A DNA stretch of 51,328 bases from a virus, in the IMG/VR virus record IMGVR_UViG_3300036822_000043, positions 1 to 51,328 of that record; one strand, given 5' to 3'. The notes under the pieces are model-generated. The model did not search any database. It saw only the letters and a list, made by a program, of their open reading frames with translations, and was not told where the DNA came from. Positions 30,497 to 39,651 of this stretch are shown here, piece by piece. Both the position numbers and the translations under genes were made by a program. Each line of letters starts with the position of its first letter. The stretch's first letter is position 1.

Positions 30497-33400
30497 CAAG
30501 ACCGCCTCCCTTGCCGGTAAAGATTCCCTTGCTGCATGTTCATTAGCTGGAATGCGGTACGTACGTGCGACTCGATAGCCGCGCCGGTCAGGCCATCGAA
30601 GTGCGCATGGTACTGAGCACCACTAGCCGACATTGCCTTCAGCTCGGTAGGCGACAGGATACGCTCCGGCTGCCCAGTCATGTTGTACGCGAGCGTTACG
30701 CCGGTAGGTAGCCATCCACCCGAATCATACCCATGCCCCGATCCGATACCGCCTCGGCTGTTAGCAAGGTTTGGGCCATACACATGCCTAGCGTAATTCA
30801 AGGCCGAAGCGATATTGGCGAGCGGGTCATATATATTCCACGAAGTACCAGGAACATGATATGCCGAGAACGTCGAGCCAATAACCTGCATTAGGCCGCG
30901 CGACGGGTCACCACGCTTCGCATTGATGTCTGTAAGGTTGATGGCGTTCACGTTCCCGCCTGACTCAGTCTGCATCTGATACAGAACCGCGCCCGAAAGA
31001 GATTGCGGAAGTCCCAGCATCGTAAGCGCCCTGGAAACAGTACCGGCCCACTTAGCAACATTACCGCCGCCACCACCAGTCAGCATATGCCAGAAACCGC
31101 TAACGGCGGCACCAATTCCTCGTCCAGCAAATCCCAAGACACCACCGAGAGAGGCAATAGCCTTTGACGGCAGCTTCATTATTTGACCCATGTTGATGAG
31201 CCCCTTTGAAAGGTAGCTCATGATCGCATGAGGCCATGATCCGAATACCTTGGCGACAAAGTGCCCAATATTCTTGCCCTCGCCGATCATGCCATGGATG
31301 ATGCCGGTGATGATCTGCCTGCCGATCGGGATCATCTTCCTGGACGGTGAGTGTATGCTGAATCCGGTCGGACTCAAGAGGAAGTTGATAACTGGCTTGA
31401 CGATATCGTTGTAGCCCCATGAGGCAACATCCTTCATCGCGCCGACGATACCGCTCTTGAATCCGGCAATAAGATCGCTGCCCATCTTTACTAGCCAGGT
31501 CAGGGCATCCTTGCCCCAATTGATGATGTTATTCTTCCAACCGGTAAACAAAGTCATGGCGCGGCCAGTCAGGCGGATTATCGCGCCTATTGTATCGTTG
31601 TAGATAGTATCCCAAGCAATAATAAACGCATTCTCAGTATTGGTAAACCAGTTTAGTACATTGTGGTACCAACCATCAAACAGAGAACCGGCATGAGCAA
31701 TCAACCGGATGATAGCGCCAATGGTATGATCATAGACCCAGTTCCAGCCTTTCTCGAAAGCGCCCTTGACATCATCGAACCAATGAGCGATGTCATGACC
31801 CCATCCTACCATAAGGTTGTGGCCATGTTGCCATGTATGTATAATCCATTGTACAGTAGTATTGTAGACCGTATTCCAGCCGACGATGAAAAAATGCTTG
31901 ACGTCATCGAACCAGTGAGCGATATCATGGCCCCACCCAACCATGAGATTATGACCACGCTGCCACGTATGGACGATCGCGGATATCGACGTATCCCACG
32001 CAACCGTAGCCCAGTGACCGATATTTCGCCCTAGGCTGACAAAGAAAATTCTGACGTCATCGACAACGTGACTCATCGACTGATTTGAGAATGCCTGTGC
32101 CCATCCCGGCGTAGCACTTTTCTGGAAAGTTACAGACTGATTAATTGCTCTGCCTGCAGCTCCAGCAGCCCTTCTTGTAGCGGGAATATTTCCGGTACCC
32201 AGATCCCATAGCGCATTATTTACATCAACAACACCTTTTACAGCTTCAGTCGTGTGCCGGGTAGTAGCCGCAACAGCATGCCCGGCCGCGCCGCCATGCC
32301 ACTTCTCGATGACTACGGCAATCTTTGCTAGATCGGCCGTGCTCGCGATGAGGAAGTTGATAATGCTGACTATGTAATTGAACACATTAGCCATTGCCTG
32401 CGGATTCGCCGCAATAGTGTTGGCAAGTTTTGTCATGGAGTTTGCCAACGTCCCTACGTCACGACCAATGGACGGAGTGACAGCAGTCAAGATAGACTGG
32501 AAGGCATTAGCTACCGCGAGAATAGAAGTCTGAACCGACTTCTGGCCGAACGCCCTCACAATAGCATCAAGGAACTTCTGGAAAGGAACGCCAAGAATCT
32601 TGCTAGCCTTGGCAAATATAGGCGTCATCTCATGGGTGACTATGGCTATCTCTTTCATTACCTCTCTAAGCGGCGCTACAAACGGCGTCCCGATCTGCTT
32701 CATGTCATCGGAAATCTGCTTCGTCAGCGACTTAAATGGCGCGGAAAGCTTCCCGGTCATCGCCGCGCCGGCAAGACCCAAGCCAAGAAGGGCAGAACCC
32801 ATGACACCAACGATAGCCCCGCCAACAATCTGCCCGATGAACGGAGCAGCCGCTACAACTACTGCTCCAATTCCAATAGGACCAGCTAGCCCTCCGAGCG
32901 CCGCAAGTCCTCCACCTCCACCGCCACCTGCCGCCGGAGCACCGGCCGCTGCCCCGACAATACCACCACCACCGCCACCGCCACCGCCACCTCCACCGAA
33001 GAACCCCTTGATTCCCCCGAAGAACGCCATAATATTTCCAAGAACGCCGGTACCGGCCGACGCAGCTCCTGACGCCGTTGATATAGCAGCTTCGAGACTT
33101 GCAACAGTAGGGCCTTTAGTTGCCTTATCACCGCCACCCGGAGCACCACCAAGCAGAATTTTCGATTCCGCGAGGCGTAGCTCCGCTATCTTGCCTAGTG
33201 CATCCTTGGTGTTGAAGTCTAGCTTGACGCCCTTGGCCATATCTGCTAGGGCCTTGACATCAGCCTCTATCATAGTCAGGTTCGAGATGGCCTTCTTGGA
33301 GTCAAGAAGATTAGTCTTGCTAAGTATCATCAACTTTGTTTTGATCTCATTCAGTTTCCTGTCGATCGGCGTTGCGTCACCATCAAGCTGTACCTTGGGA

Positions 33401-33630
33401 AGTGTATCCATCATCTCCTTGATACGGACCTTGAACATTTCCCCAAAGTCTTTGGCCGACTTATCCCCAGCTTCAGCCATCCCACTCTCTACACTATCGC
33501 CGATCTCCTTGCCTACTTCATCCCCGACCTTTCGTGAAGGCGGAAGTAGCTGCTGACGCATCCTGTCTTCCCAGCCCCGCGCGTCGGGAACTACTCCGAC
33601 GGCTACTGATCCTACGAAGATGTCGGTCAC
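30496..33630 (-). CDS. tape measure protein with C-terminal lytic transglycosylase domain
   Basis: A 1044-residue protein, the longest gene here, setting tail length. It has an N-terminal coiled region, a hydrophobic centre with long Gly runs, then about five 44-residue tandem repeats (GHNLMVGWGHDIAHWFDDVK appears twice exactly). The C-terminus has an SLT-like fold: YQMQTESGGNVNAIN with the catalytic Glu, GDPSRGLMQVIGSTF, then NIYDPLANIASALNYARH. The SLT part would open peptidoglycan during DNA entry. By the usual rule of about 0.15 nm per residue the tail would be near 150 nm. Start GTG 33630 follows the chaperone stop. Confidence 0.92.
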   Translation of the reverse strand: MTDIFVGSVAVGVVPDARGWEDRMRQQLLPPSRKVGDEVGKEIGDSVESGMAEAGDKSAKDFGEMFKVRIKEMMDTLPKVQLDGDATPIDRKLNEIKTKLMILSKTNLLDSKKAISNLTMIEADVKALADMAKGVKLDFNTKDALGKIAELRLAESKILLGGAPGGGDKATKGPTVASLEAAISTASGAASAGTGVLGNIMAFFGGIKGFFGGGGGGGGGGGGIVGAAAGAPAAGGGGGGGLAALGGLAGPIGIGAVVVAAAPFIGQIVGGAIVGVMGSALLGLGLAGAAMTGKLSAPFKSLTKQISDDMKQIGTPFVAPLREVMKEIAIVTHEMTPIFAKASKILGVPFQKFLDAIVRAFGQKSVQTSILAVANAFQSILTAVTPSIGRDVGTLANSMTKLANTIAANPQAMANVFNYIVSIINFLIASTADLAKIAVVIEKWHGGAAGHAVAATTRHTTEAVKGVVDVNNALWDLGTGNIPATRRAAGAAGRAINQSVTFQKSATPGWAQAFSNQSMSHVVDDVRIFFVSLGRNIGHWATVAWDTSISAIVHTWQRGHNLMVGWGHDIAHWFDDVKHFFIVGWNTVYNTTVQWIIHTWQHGHNLMVGWGHDIAHWFDDVKGAFEKGWNWVYDHTIGAIIRLIAHAGSLFDGWYHNVLNWFTNTENAFIIAWDTIYNDTIGAIIRLTGRAMTLFTGWKNNIINWGKDALTWLVKMGSDLIAGFKSGIVGAMKDVASWGYNDIVKPVINFLLSPTGFSIHSPSRKMIPIGRQIITGIIHGMIGEGKNIGHFVAKVFGSWPHAIMSYLSKGLINMGQIMKLPSKAIASLGGVLGFAGRGIGAAVSGFWHMLTGGGGGNVAKWAGTVSRALTMLGLPQSLSGAVLYQMQTESGGNVNAINLTDINAKRGDPSRGLMQVIGSTFSAYHVPGTSWNIYDPLANIASALNYARHVYGPNLANSRGGIGSGHGYDSGGWLPTGVTLAYNMTGQPERILSPTELKAMSASGAQYHAHFDGLTGAAIESHVRTAFQLMNMQQGNLYRQGRRS

Positions 33631-34432
33631 AATAACGCACCCCTCCCCGCCATCCGTGCGCGCACTTCATCATCATCAAGGCCGCGTAGACGAGGGTCAA
33701 GTGTCCGCGCGGACTCGACACTCATCAGTTTGCCACGTTGAGTGCCGGCACCCGGCCTACGAACAAGCTCTGGCCTCTTGATGTTCTGGCCGCCGGAATT
33801 CACGCTCGCGAACATCCAGTTGAGCTGCCGCACCTCATCGACAAGCGCGGCAGTCAACATCTCAAGAGAACTCCATGGCGCCTGCGAGGAATCGCCAGCC
33901 GAGACAGCGAGCATATCGGCCGGTGTCGCATTCCGAATCGCGGTATTCAAGGCACCCTCCGCAGGAAGATGGTCTACCAGTACCAGTAGTCTGCGCCAGG
34001 AAAGGCTACTGCCTAGGCTGGACAAAGCTACACCGTAATAGCGCTGCAGGTCTGCTTCTACCTCCTCTGGGAACGATTCGGTGACCCAGAGCGCTTTCTG
34101 GATTTTCCCATGTTCATCCGGGACTGCCTGCCGCACTCCTCGAATACGGCCTCGACCTGGTAGTTCTTGAGGTCGGCCTCGACCCACACACGGAACTCGG
34201 CGTCATCATCGATGACTTCCCGAGCCCACGTATCCCAGTCACCAGCCGACGCCGCGCGCATCGCGGAAGACGACCAGTCCTTCGCGTGCGACACATGAAT
34301 GACCTTGCCGTCGATGCGTACCGTGACGCCCTCGCCGACAACTTCCTTGCGCAGCACATCGTCGATCGCGTCAAGATCGACATCGACCGGCTGCTCGTCT
34401 TGGGGCACTTCCACCCAATCGTCGGTGCTCAT
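33627..34432 (-). CDS. tail assembly chaperone, long form made by -1 frameshift
   Basis: The short chaperone frame (34432 down) contains the heptamer GGGAAAA at 34109-34103 in the correct X XXY YYZ phase (ATG GGA AAA). Slipping back one base continues as IQKALWVTESFPEEVEADLQ in the second frame, which stays open to 33627. The fusion would be 110 + 158 = 268 residues. This gpG/gpGT arrangement, both forms upstream of the tape measure, is the hallmark of siphovirus tail assembly, where the long form recruits tail tube protein to the tape measure. Confidence 0.85.
34058..34432 (-). CDS. tail assembly chaperone, short form
   Basis: A 124-residue acidic protein (VDVDLDAIDDVL near the start, then a helical centre and a basic Arg/Ser-rich end after the slippery site). 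It starts in the stop of the major tail protein (ATGA overlap). It is the unshifted product at the gpG position, expected to coat the tape measure before tube polymerisation. Confidence 0.8.
   Translation of the reverse strand: MSTDDWVEVPQDEQPVDVDLDAIDDVLRKEVVGEGVTVRIDGKVIHVSHAKDWSSSAMRAASAGDWDTWAREVIDDDAEFRVWVEADLKNYQVEAVFEECGRQSRMNMGKSRKRSGSPNRSQRR
34103..34109 (-). other. slippery heptamer for programmed -1 frameshift
   Basis: Read on the minus strand the bases are GGGAAAA in frame with ATG GGA AAA TCC. Both tRNAs can re-pair after slipping by -1, and the new frame is long and open. The same heptamer class is used in lambda (GGGAAAG). Confidence 0.85.
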
Positions 34433-35343
34433 GCGAAGTACGCCGATACGTCCTTGCCGTAGCCGATGTAGCGCTGCGCGACGGCGTTGTTGACAGTCCC
34501 GATCGTGCCGGGGTAGAAGGTGAACGTGAGGTCTGTCATGGTGATGTCGCCCTGCTGCGTCTGGTCGTTGCCGCGCGCCGTCACCTTGGCGAACGGGGCG
34601 TAGAGACGCCGCCTCTTCACGCCGTCGATGCTGTCGAAGATCAGCGAGTACCGGTTGTCGGCGGGCGGGTCCGGGAGGATGTAGGCGGCAATGAAGCTGC
34701 CAATCGTCAAGGAGACAGCCGCACCGGTCGCCGTCGCCGGCAGGGACATCGTGAAGCTAGCACCAGCCGTAACGGCCGTGATCGTTGAGCCGATCTGGAC
34801 GCCCACGCCGGATACGCCCTTGCCGACATCTCCAGCGAGAACCGCGACGTCCGTGACAACTGCGCTATTGATTGTCGTGCCGCATGAAGCGTCAACACGA
34901 CCGGGCGGAGGCTTGAGCGGCGATGATGCGGCCGGGAAGATCGACACATCGTCGTAGAGCGCCTGGACGTTCGGGTTGAGCGCTTCCAGGAAGATGACCT
35001 GACAGGTCTTGACGCCGCCGGTGAGGATGGACCGGATCGGGGTAAGAACCCCGGCGGCCGGGATGTCCTTGATGGTCTCGTCGAGCTTGAAGATGTAGCC
35101 GGACACGTCCGTCCAGCCACAGCAGTGATAACTGCCGCCGACGATCGTAGTCGGGTCCTCAAACCCGACTGGCGGCGCTACGTTCGGCGGCCCGACCCAC
35201 GCAACGACATCGCCTGCTGCGTAAAGCAGCGTATTGTCTTTGTACGGCCCGGTGCTGGGGGCCGGCAAGCCAGCCAGTGGAACGGGACCTTCTACGTCGT
35301 ACTCGGCTACTCCTGCCGCTGCTGCTCTACTACTAGGTGACAT
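34429..35343 (-). CDS. major tail protein
   Basis: A 304-residue protein with AGGAGGAAACAGA upstream. The N-terminal and C-terminal parts form the tube fold (ends in FTFYPGTIGTVNNAVAQRYI). A beta-module is inserted at about 152-217 (VTDVAVLAGDVGKGVSGVG and ITAVTAGASFTMSLPATATG), seen also in the gene at 45196. The inserted module probably projects from the tube. Codons are GC-biased, consistent with high expression. It lies directly upstream of the frameshifted chaperones, the standard location. Confidence 0.8.
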   Translation of the reverse strand: MSPSSRAAAAGVAEYDVEGPVPLAGLPAPSTGPYKDNTLLYAAGDVVAWVGPPNVAPPVGFEDPTTIVGGSYHCCGWTDVSGYIFKLDETIKDIPAAGVLTPIRSILTGGVKTCQVIFLEALNPNVQALYDDVSIFPAASSPLKPPPGRVDASCGTTINSAVVTDVAVLAGDVGKGVSGVGVQIGSTITAVTAGASFTMSLPATATGAAVSLTIGSFIAAYILPDPPADNRYSLIFDSIDGVKRRRLYAPFAKVTARGNDQTQQGDITMTDLTFTFYPGTIGTVNNAVAQRYIGYGKDVSAYFA

Positions 35344-35354
35344 TCTGTTTCCTC

Positions 35355-35744
35355 CTACGGGTGTACACTAAGTTCATACGTTGCGGAATACCGCACCAAG
35401 CTTGGGTTAACCTCCGGTAGTTGACGTGGACTGCTGACTGTGGTAACGCGCTGAAACACTCCATTCGGTACGACGGCGCTCATGAGCGACATCATCTGTG
35501 ATTGGATTTCTCTCGCAGCAGCGGAGACACTACCAATCTGGGACTTAGGGCCGAACACATCAATATCAATGACAGGACGATCAAGACCAACATGGACAAC
35601 TATGCCGCCGGTACGCCGGATACGCGCGGTGATCTTAGTTGGGTCTCCGTACGGCATGACTGTAACAAAACGGATGTCAGGGTTCTGCGGCACGAGCGCG
35701 TACATCAACATCGTCTCAGGATCGGGGAAGACCGGGTACGTCAT
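35355..35744 (-). CDS. tail terminator protein
   Basis: A 129-residue protein. FPDPETMLMYALVPQNPDI and VIDIDVFGPKSQIGSVSAAA resemble the phage tail terminator (gpU/DUF3168-like) pattern. It caps the tail tube so that it can join the head. The order (head-tail genes, terminator, major tail protein) fits. It starts right at the stop of the previous gene. Confidence 0.65.
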   Translation of the reverse strand: MTYPVFPDPETMLMYALVPQNPDIRFVTVMPYGDPTKITARIRRTGGIVVHVGLDRPVIDIDVFGPKSQIGSVSAAAREIQSQMMSLMSAVVPNGVFQRVTTVSSPRQLPEVNPSLVRYSATYELSVHP

Positions 35745-36082
35745 CAGCCAGCCACCCCCTTCAGCGGGATGAATGCCGCGCGAGCCAGTATATGCTCAGG
35801 CTCGGCACCCCAGTGAGCAAACTCTACGTAGAACGCTTCCGGCGCATCATTGTACACAACCGCCTCGGCGCGGTCATTCGTCGCGCCTCCATGAAGATTA
35901 GACCTGACATGGAAACTCGCCTTATACCGGCCAGGATGCTTACTCTTGCGATCAACGGGAGCTATAACCTCGGCCCGCATCTTGATTTCTTCGGCAATAA
36001 TCTCCATGCCGAAACGCATTTGGTCAGAGTTGAGGAATTTGCCCATCCCATCATGATCAGGAATGTACCTAGCATCAGTCAT
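35744..36082 (-). CDS. HK97 gp10-like tail completion/connector protein
   Basis: A 112-residue protein. ATG 36082 overlaps the previous stop (ATGA). A longer frame upstream is antisense-like and lacks a start signal. MGKFLNSDQMRFGMEIIAEE and APEAFYVEFAHWGAEPEHIL match the HK97 gp10/neck family with its typical near-terminal Y-VEFG-like segment. It joins head and tail. Confidence 0.7.
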   Translation of the reverse strand: MTDARYIPDHDGMGKFLNSDQMRFGMEIIAEEIKMRAEVIAPVDRKSKHPGRYKASFHVRSNLHGGATNDRAEAVVYNDAPEAFYVEFAHWGAEPEHILARAAFIPLKGVAG

Positions 36083-36432
36083 GATGGCGACCCTCCCGTT
36101 ATCAGCGAAACATTCACGCGGATAGGGGATACCCGGCCGGAGAACGGCGACGTCCATGCCGAGATCTCGCCGGTGACCTCGTACGTGTCGCCATTGTACT
36201 GAATAGCATCGAGAGCCGAGACATCCGTACCACCAGGCATGAAGATTGTGTCGGTCGTCGACACCTGATCGGCAAAAATGAGGTTCTCCGTGCTTCCGGC
36301 AGGCTGGAACACACATTGCGGAATCTGAAGCGGAGTCTCGGTATAGGTGTCATTGCCATACTCATCCTGTCCGGACACCGCACGCTTCAACAGCGTCATC
36401 GTAACGGCGTACGGCAGGTACGGCATCGACAT
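36079..36432 (-). CDS. head-tail stopper-like protein
   Basis: A 117-residue beta-rich protein (VTMTLLKRAVSGQDEYGND and VFQPAGSTENLI). Size, position after the gp6-like adaptor and beta-barrel pattern fit the stopper (gp16/FII-like) that closes the portal channel. GAGGAGG precedes the start. Confidence 0.65.
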   Translation of the reverse strand: MSMPYLPYAVTMTLLKRAVSGQDEYGNDTYTETPLQIPQCVFQPAGSTENLIFADQVSTTDTIFMPGGTDVSALDAIQYNGDTYEVTGEISAWTSPFSGRVSPIRVNVSLITGGSPS

Positions 36433-36444
36433 AGCTACACCTCC

Positions 36445-37092
36445 TCACAAAGCAATCTTCAGAGTCCCAAGACTCTTGCGGTAATCAGCGAGCACAGTCT
36501 TCATACCGGCGTCGAGCAGCGCAGCGTTCAAACCCGCGCCGGACGTACGCCGCATCGAGTACGAGTAAGCCCCGACGGACTCGCTCATCAGGGTGGCCGA
36601 CATCGTCGGTGTCGCTAGCTCGGAAGTGACCGCCGAGCACAGTACGGCCGACACGTCTGCCGGAGTATCCGTGAACCCGTGCGAGCCAGTTATCTTGAAG
36701 CTACCACCCCACCAGAACGTCTCCTGGTACCAGATCTCCGGCAGGTTAATGATCCCGGAGTAGGCCGGATTGAACACCGTGATCTTGTCGACCGCATCGA
36801 AATGGTACCACGTAACCGGGATGTCCATAATGCCGGGCGTACCGCCGAGAGCGATAACCGAGGTGATGCTAACGATTGGCTTCCATGCCGTCAGCATAAT
36901 AATGCCGCCGTCAGCAACCAGAGTCGTGGTGTCTGTGTCGTAGAACAGGAAGTCCCTACGGCAGAACCTGCGCAGGATAGCACTTCCGTCATCCAGAAGC
37001 CCCTGAACCCGCGCGGCTTCGTTCTGATTCAGGTTGCGGCCCAGCCTCGCCGCGATGTCATCGGGCGTGGCGAGACTGGGCAGCGACGACAT
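36445..37092 (-). CDS. head-tail adaptor (gp6-like)
   Basis: A 215-residue protein with helical ends and a beta-rich centre. LATPDDIAARLGRNLNQNEA and GLLDDGSAILRRFCRRDF are the opening helices of gp6/gp15-type connectors. AAGGAG lies upstream. It follows the major capsid gene, as expected. Confidence 0.75.
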   Translation of the reverse strand: MSSLPSLATPDDIAARLGRNLNQNEAARVQGLLDDGSAILRRFCRRDFLFYDTDTTTLVADGGIIMLTAWKPIVSITSVIALGGTPGIMDIPVTWYHFDAVDKITVFNPAYSGIINLPEIWYQETFWWGGSFKITGSHGFTDTPADVSAVLCSAVTSELATPTMSATLMSESVGAYSYSMRRTSGAGLNAALLDAGMKTVLADYRKSLGTLKIAL

Positions 37093-37095
37093 GAA

Positions 37096-38256
37096 CTACT
37101 CCTTGGAGGTTGAGCGCGGCGTCCGGCCGCGAGTGTGGGTAGCTCCACCGTTGCCGGCGGACTCCTCTTCCACCTTCTCCGCGTCCTCGGCAGCGCCCTC
37201 CGCATCCGCGCCGGTCGTGCCTGCGACGTCGGTAGTGGTACGCGTGCCGCCGGGGTACGCCTGGATGACATTGATCGGGCCACTAGCGGGCGCAACCGTA
37301 CCAACACCAAGAACCGCGCCGAACGGCCACCGTTGGGTGATCGTCTGGTTCTTCTGCATGACGGTGACCGGGTTGACAGTCGCGTAGGCGAGGCGCATAA
37401 CCATGCGCATCGCGACGGCATCCTGCTGCATGAGGTTGAGGATGACCTTGCCGGTGTCGTCGGAGATGACGCCCTCGGTGAACATCTTGAAATTGATGTC
37501 CTGCCGGACTCCGATGATGGCCTTGGTGAAGTCCCCGGCAAGCATGAGCGCGCCAGCAGTCGGGTTGATCCATGAGCCGTTGTTGATCTCGGACATCTGG
37601 TACCCATAGAGTTTACCTCCGGGGGTATCCGTCATGTCCGGCTGGTAGATGGGAACGCCTTGTGCCGACCGGATTCCGGCCAGCTTCCAGCTGATGCCCG
37701 GCATCGCAGCGAAACCGCTGACCGTGTATCCGGTCTGCGCTAGCAACTGCCCCAGGACGGTGACGTCTTGACCAAGATCAAGGCCAGCGCCCTCAGTCGA
37801 GAAGTGCCCCGACTTCCCAGCTCCGGTGAACACCGACTCGCCCCAAGTAGCGGGCTTGTTGACGCCCCAAAGAACCGCCGAGTCGATCAGCGCGCCGACA
37901 GCCTCCGTGATGCGAGGTTGAACCTGCGACCACAACGGCACGTCCGCGTCGTCAAGGTACGCAAGCGGAATCGGCACGATGCAAGCAAGCTCCTCGACCA
38001 CCATGATGACGTTTTGCCACGCCATCTGGGAAGTCTGCTTGAGACCGGTGTCCCCGCCGACCCAGTACGCCATCGGGAGCACGTCGAGAACGGGCATCCT
38101 CTGGGTCTTGGAAGACAGGACGGTCTTGTTCATCAGGGTGAGAGCCGCCGAGGCTTTTGGAGCCTCCTGGATAATCGCCGTAGCCAAGGGCTGCGGCACG
38201 AGAGGATCAGGAGTCCCGGACGACCGGAAGATCCCCTCATTGTAAGTGCCTGCCAT
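37096..38256 (-). CDS. major capsid protein (HK97 fold)
   Basis: A 386-residue protein. The pattern MPVLDVLPMAYWVGGDTG, ELACIVPIPLAYLDDADV, then GALIDSAVLWG and FGAVLGVGTVAPASGPINVI is that of HK97-type phage capsid proteins (Phage_capsid family). The C-terminal 40 residues are low-complexity Gly/Ala/Glu. No separate protease-fold domain is seen upstream, so maturation protease is unidentified. GGGAAGG precedes the start. Codons are strongly GC-biased. Confidence 0.9.
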   Translation of the reverse strand: MAGTYNEGIFRSSGTPDPLVPQPLATAIIQEAPKASAALTLMNKTVLSSKTQRMPVLDVLPMAYWVGGDTGLKQTSQMAWQNVIMVVEELACIVPIPLAYLDDADVPLWSQVQPRITEAVGALIDSAVLWGVNKPATWGESVFTGAGKSGHFSTEGAGLDLGQDVTVLGQLLAQTGYTVSGFAAMPGISWKLAGIRSAQGVPIYQPDMTDTPGGKLYGYQMSEINNGSWINPTAGALMLAGDFTKAIIGVRQDINFKMFTEGVISDDTGKVILNLMQQDAVAMRMVMRLAYATVNPVTVMQKNQTITQRWPFGAVLGVGTVAPASGPINVIQAYPGGTRTTTDVAGTTGADAEGAAEDAEKVEEESAGNGGATHTRGRTPRSTSKE

Positions 38257-38293
38257 CTGAAGCCTTCCCGCACTAAGGCGGAAGCCGAAGTGC

Positions 38294-38947
38294 CTACGTG
38301 TTATGGAGCAGGTTACGGAACCATTGCTCGTTGTTCATCGGCGTTCCGCCAGATGGGGCCGATCCAGGCCTCATGGATTCAACCGGACGTGCGCCCGGTT
38401 GTGGCTGCTGCTGCTGCGGTTGCGGCGTAGACCCATTCAGGTCAATACCCGCGTCCGCCACGAGCTGTTCCGCTATCGCCTGGGCCGTCTCGTCTATGAT
38501 CCGGGAGAATAGCTCTGCTCGCTCATTGATTTCCTCTTCCGTTCCGGTGCCGAGGTGATCAATGAGTTCTGGAGGAAGGTTGTTGGAAGCGGCCGCCATA
38601 ACGCGAGCATGCGAGGATCTTGCCTCATCACGCTCACGCTCGGCCGTTGCTTGCGCGTCTTGCGCCTTCTGGAGTTCGGTCTTGTTTGCGTCCTCGATCT
38701 GCTGAAGCCTCGAAGCCGCGCTGGAGTTGGCCTTGGCCCGCTGCTCATGCTTGCGGGACATCTGCTTCCAGTGCTCGACCTGCGCAGCAAGGTCATCATC
38801 CTGACCTTGACCGTTTTCGAGCATGCTGCCTAGCAAACCGGCAGCATCCTGGTCTTCCGTAGCCGTACCGGCCGCACCCGTGTCAGGTGCCGCGCCGGCA
38901 GTGCCCGTTGCGGGCCCAGCTCCGGCATCCCCAGCAGCTCCGCTCAT
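38294..38947 (-). CDS. scaffolding protein
   Basis: A 217-residue protein with an Ala/Gly/Thr-rich N-terminus, a coiled-coil centre (about 55-125, VEHWKQMSRKHEQRAKANSS onward), a Gln/Pro run (TPQPQQQQPQPG) and a basic C-terminus. The layout and position directly upstream of the capsid gene are those of actinophage scaffold proteins that guide procapsid assembly. GGAGGG precedes the start. It follows a predicted promoter. Confidence 0.8.
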   Translation of the reverse strand: MSGAAGDAGAGPATGTAGAAPDTGAAGTATEDQDAAGLLGSMLENGQGQDDDLAAQVEHWKQMSRKHEQRAKANSSAASRLQQIEDANKTELQKAQDAQATAERERDEARSSHARVMAAASNNLPPELIDHLGTGTEEEINERAELFSRIIDETAQAIAEQLVADAGIDLNGSTPQPQQQQPQPGARPVESMRPGSAPSGGTPMNNEQWFRNLLHNT

Positions 38948-38980
38948 ATCGCGCCCTCCAGATTCACGTCTCTACGCGGG

Positions 38981-39009
38981 AGTATATACCCTATCGGCCC
39001 GGAAGTCTA
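38981..39009 (-). promoter_or_regulatory. predicted minus-strand promoter, TAGACT-N17-TATACT
   Basis: TAGACT at 39009-39004 and TATACT at 38986-38981, 17 bases apart, in the gap before the scaffold and capsid genes. It would boost head protein expression within the late operon. Confidence 0.6.
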
Positions 39010-39013
39010 GTCC

Positions 39014-39274
39014 CTAGCGCGAACGGCTTTCGCGGGCTTTCGTAAGGGCCTCTTCCACGCCAGGAGCATGGCCGGGCCAGCCGCCCGTCGCATGCCTGTG
39101 TATGTTGGCACACAACCCCTTCACCATGCCCGACGAAACATACTTTGACAGCTCTGTCACGCACGCATCGAAATCACCAGGCACTCCCCAATGAAGCTTG
39201 GCCGCACCAGCGCCAGTAGTCCAGTACTTAAGCAACTGGCCTGGCATGTTCGTGTGCTCTTCCTTCTGTGCCAT
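39014..39274 (-). CDS. small conserved-looking protein in the head module
   Basis: An 86-residue protein. ATG 39274 lies 4 bases after AGGAGG. LLKYWTTGAGAAKLHWGVPG and ATGGWPGHAPGVE form a pattern often found as a small gene before or after the MuF/scaffold genes in actinophages, of unknown function. It overlaps the previous gene's stop. Confidence 0.65.
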   Translation of the reverse strand: MAQKEEHTNMPGQLLKYWTTGAGAAKLHWGVPGDFDACVTELSKYVSSGMVKGLCANIHRHATGGWPGHAPGVEEALTKARESRSR

Positions 39275-39651
39275 CACACCTCCTTCACAAGAAGCGTTCC
39301 GTACCCAACAGTACTTACATCCCCGGAGGAATCAATAGCATCGATCCTCCACCAGAATGACCCGGCAACCCCATTGTCTGCAGCCGGTATGTCGAGTACC
39401 GACATACATGTCCCTGAACTGTTCGGGTTGTTCACAATAGGAGCCGCATATGTCTTCGTGGTTGGATCACTATCACTCGTCTCCCGGCTTTTCTTGTAGT
39501 AAAACTTCGAGGATGCTCCGGTGCCATCGGCAACCTCGGGATAATACACAGTCACGGCAATATCGTTGCCTTGCGGGAAGTAGAACGCCAACAAGGCATT
39601 CGGAACAGTCTCGATGACAACACTAGTGCCACTAACATCAAGCGACATCAT
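39274..39651 (-). CDS. hypothetical head-associated protein
   Basis: A 125-residue protein. ATG 39651 is chosen for GGGAGG 3 bases upstream, with a second ATG directly following. It is beta-rich (DVSGTSVVIETVPNALLAFY and GSFWWRIDAIDSSGDVSTV) in the manner of a small immunoglobulin-like or decoration domain. No named family is recognised. Confidence 0.55.
   Translation of the reverse strand: MMSLDVSGTSVVIETVPNALLAFYFPQGNDIAVTVYYPEVADGTGASSKFYYKKSRETSDSDPTTKTYAAPIVNNPNSSGTCMSVLDIPAADNGVAGSFWWRIDAIDSSGDVSTVGYGTLLVKEV

Noticed and set aside
32600-33556. A 318-residue open frame on the plus strand opposite the tape measure gene
   Set aside because: It is the antisense of the Gly/Ala-rich tape measure coding strand. 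Its Pro/Ala runs mirror the Gly codons, and it has no ribosome binding site or domain.
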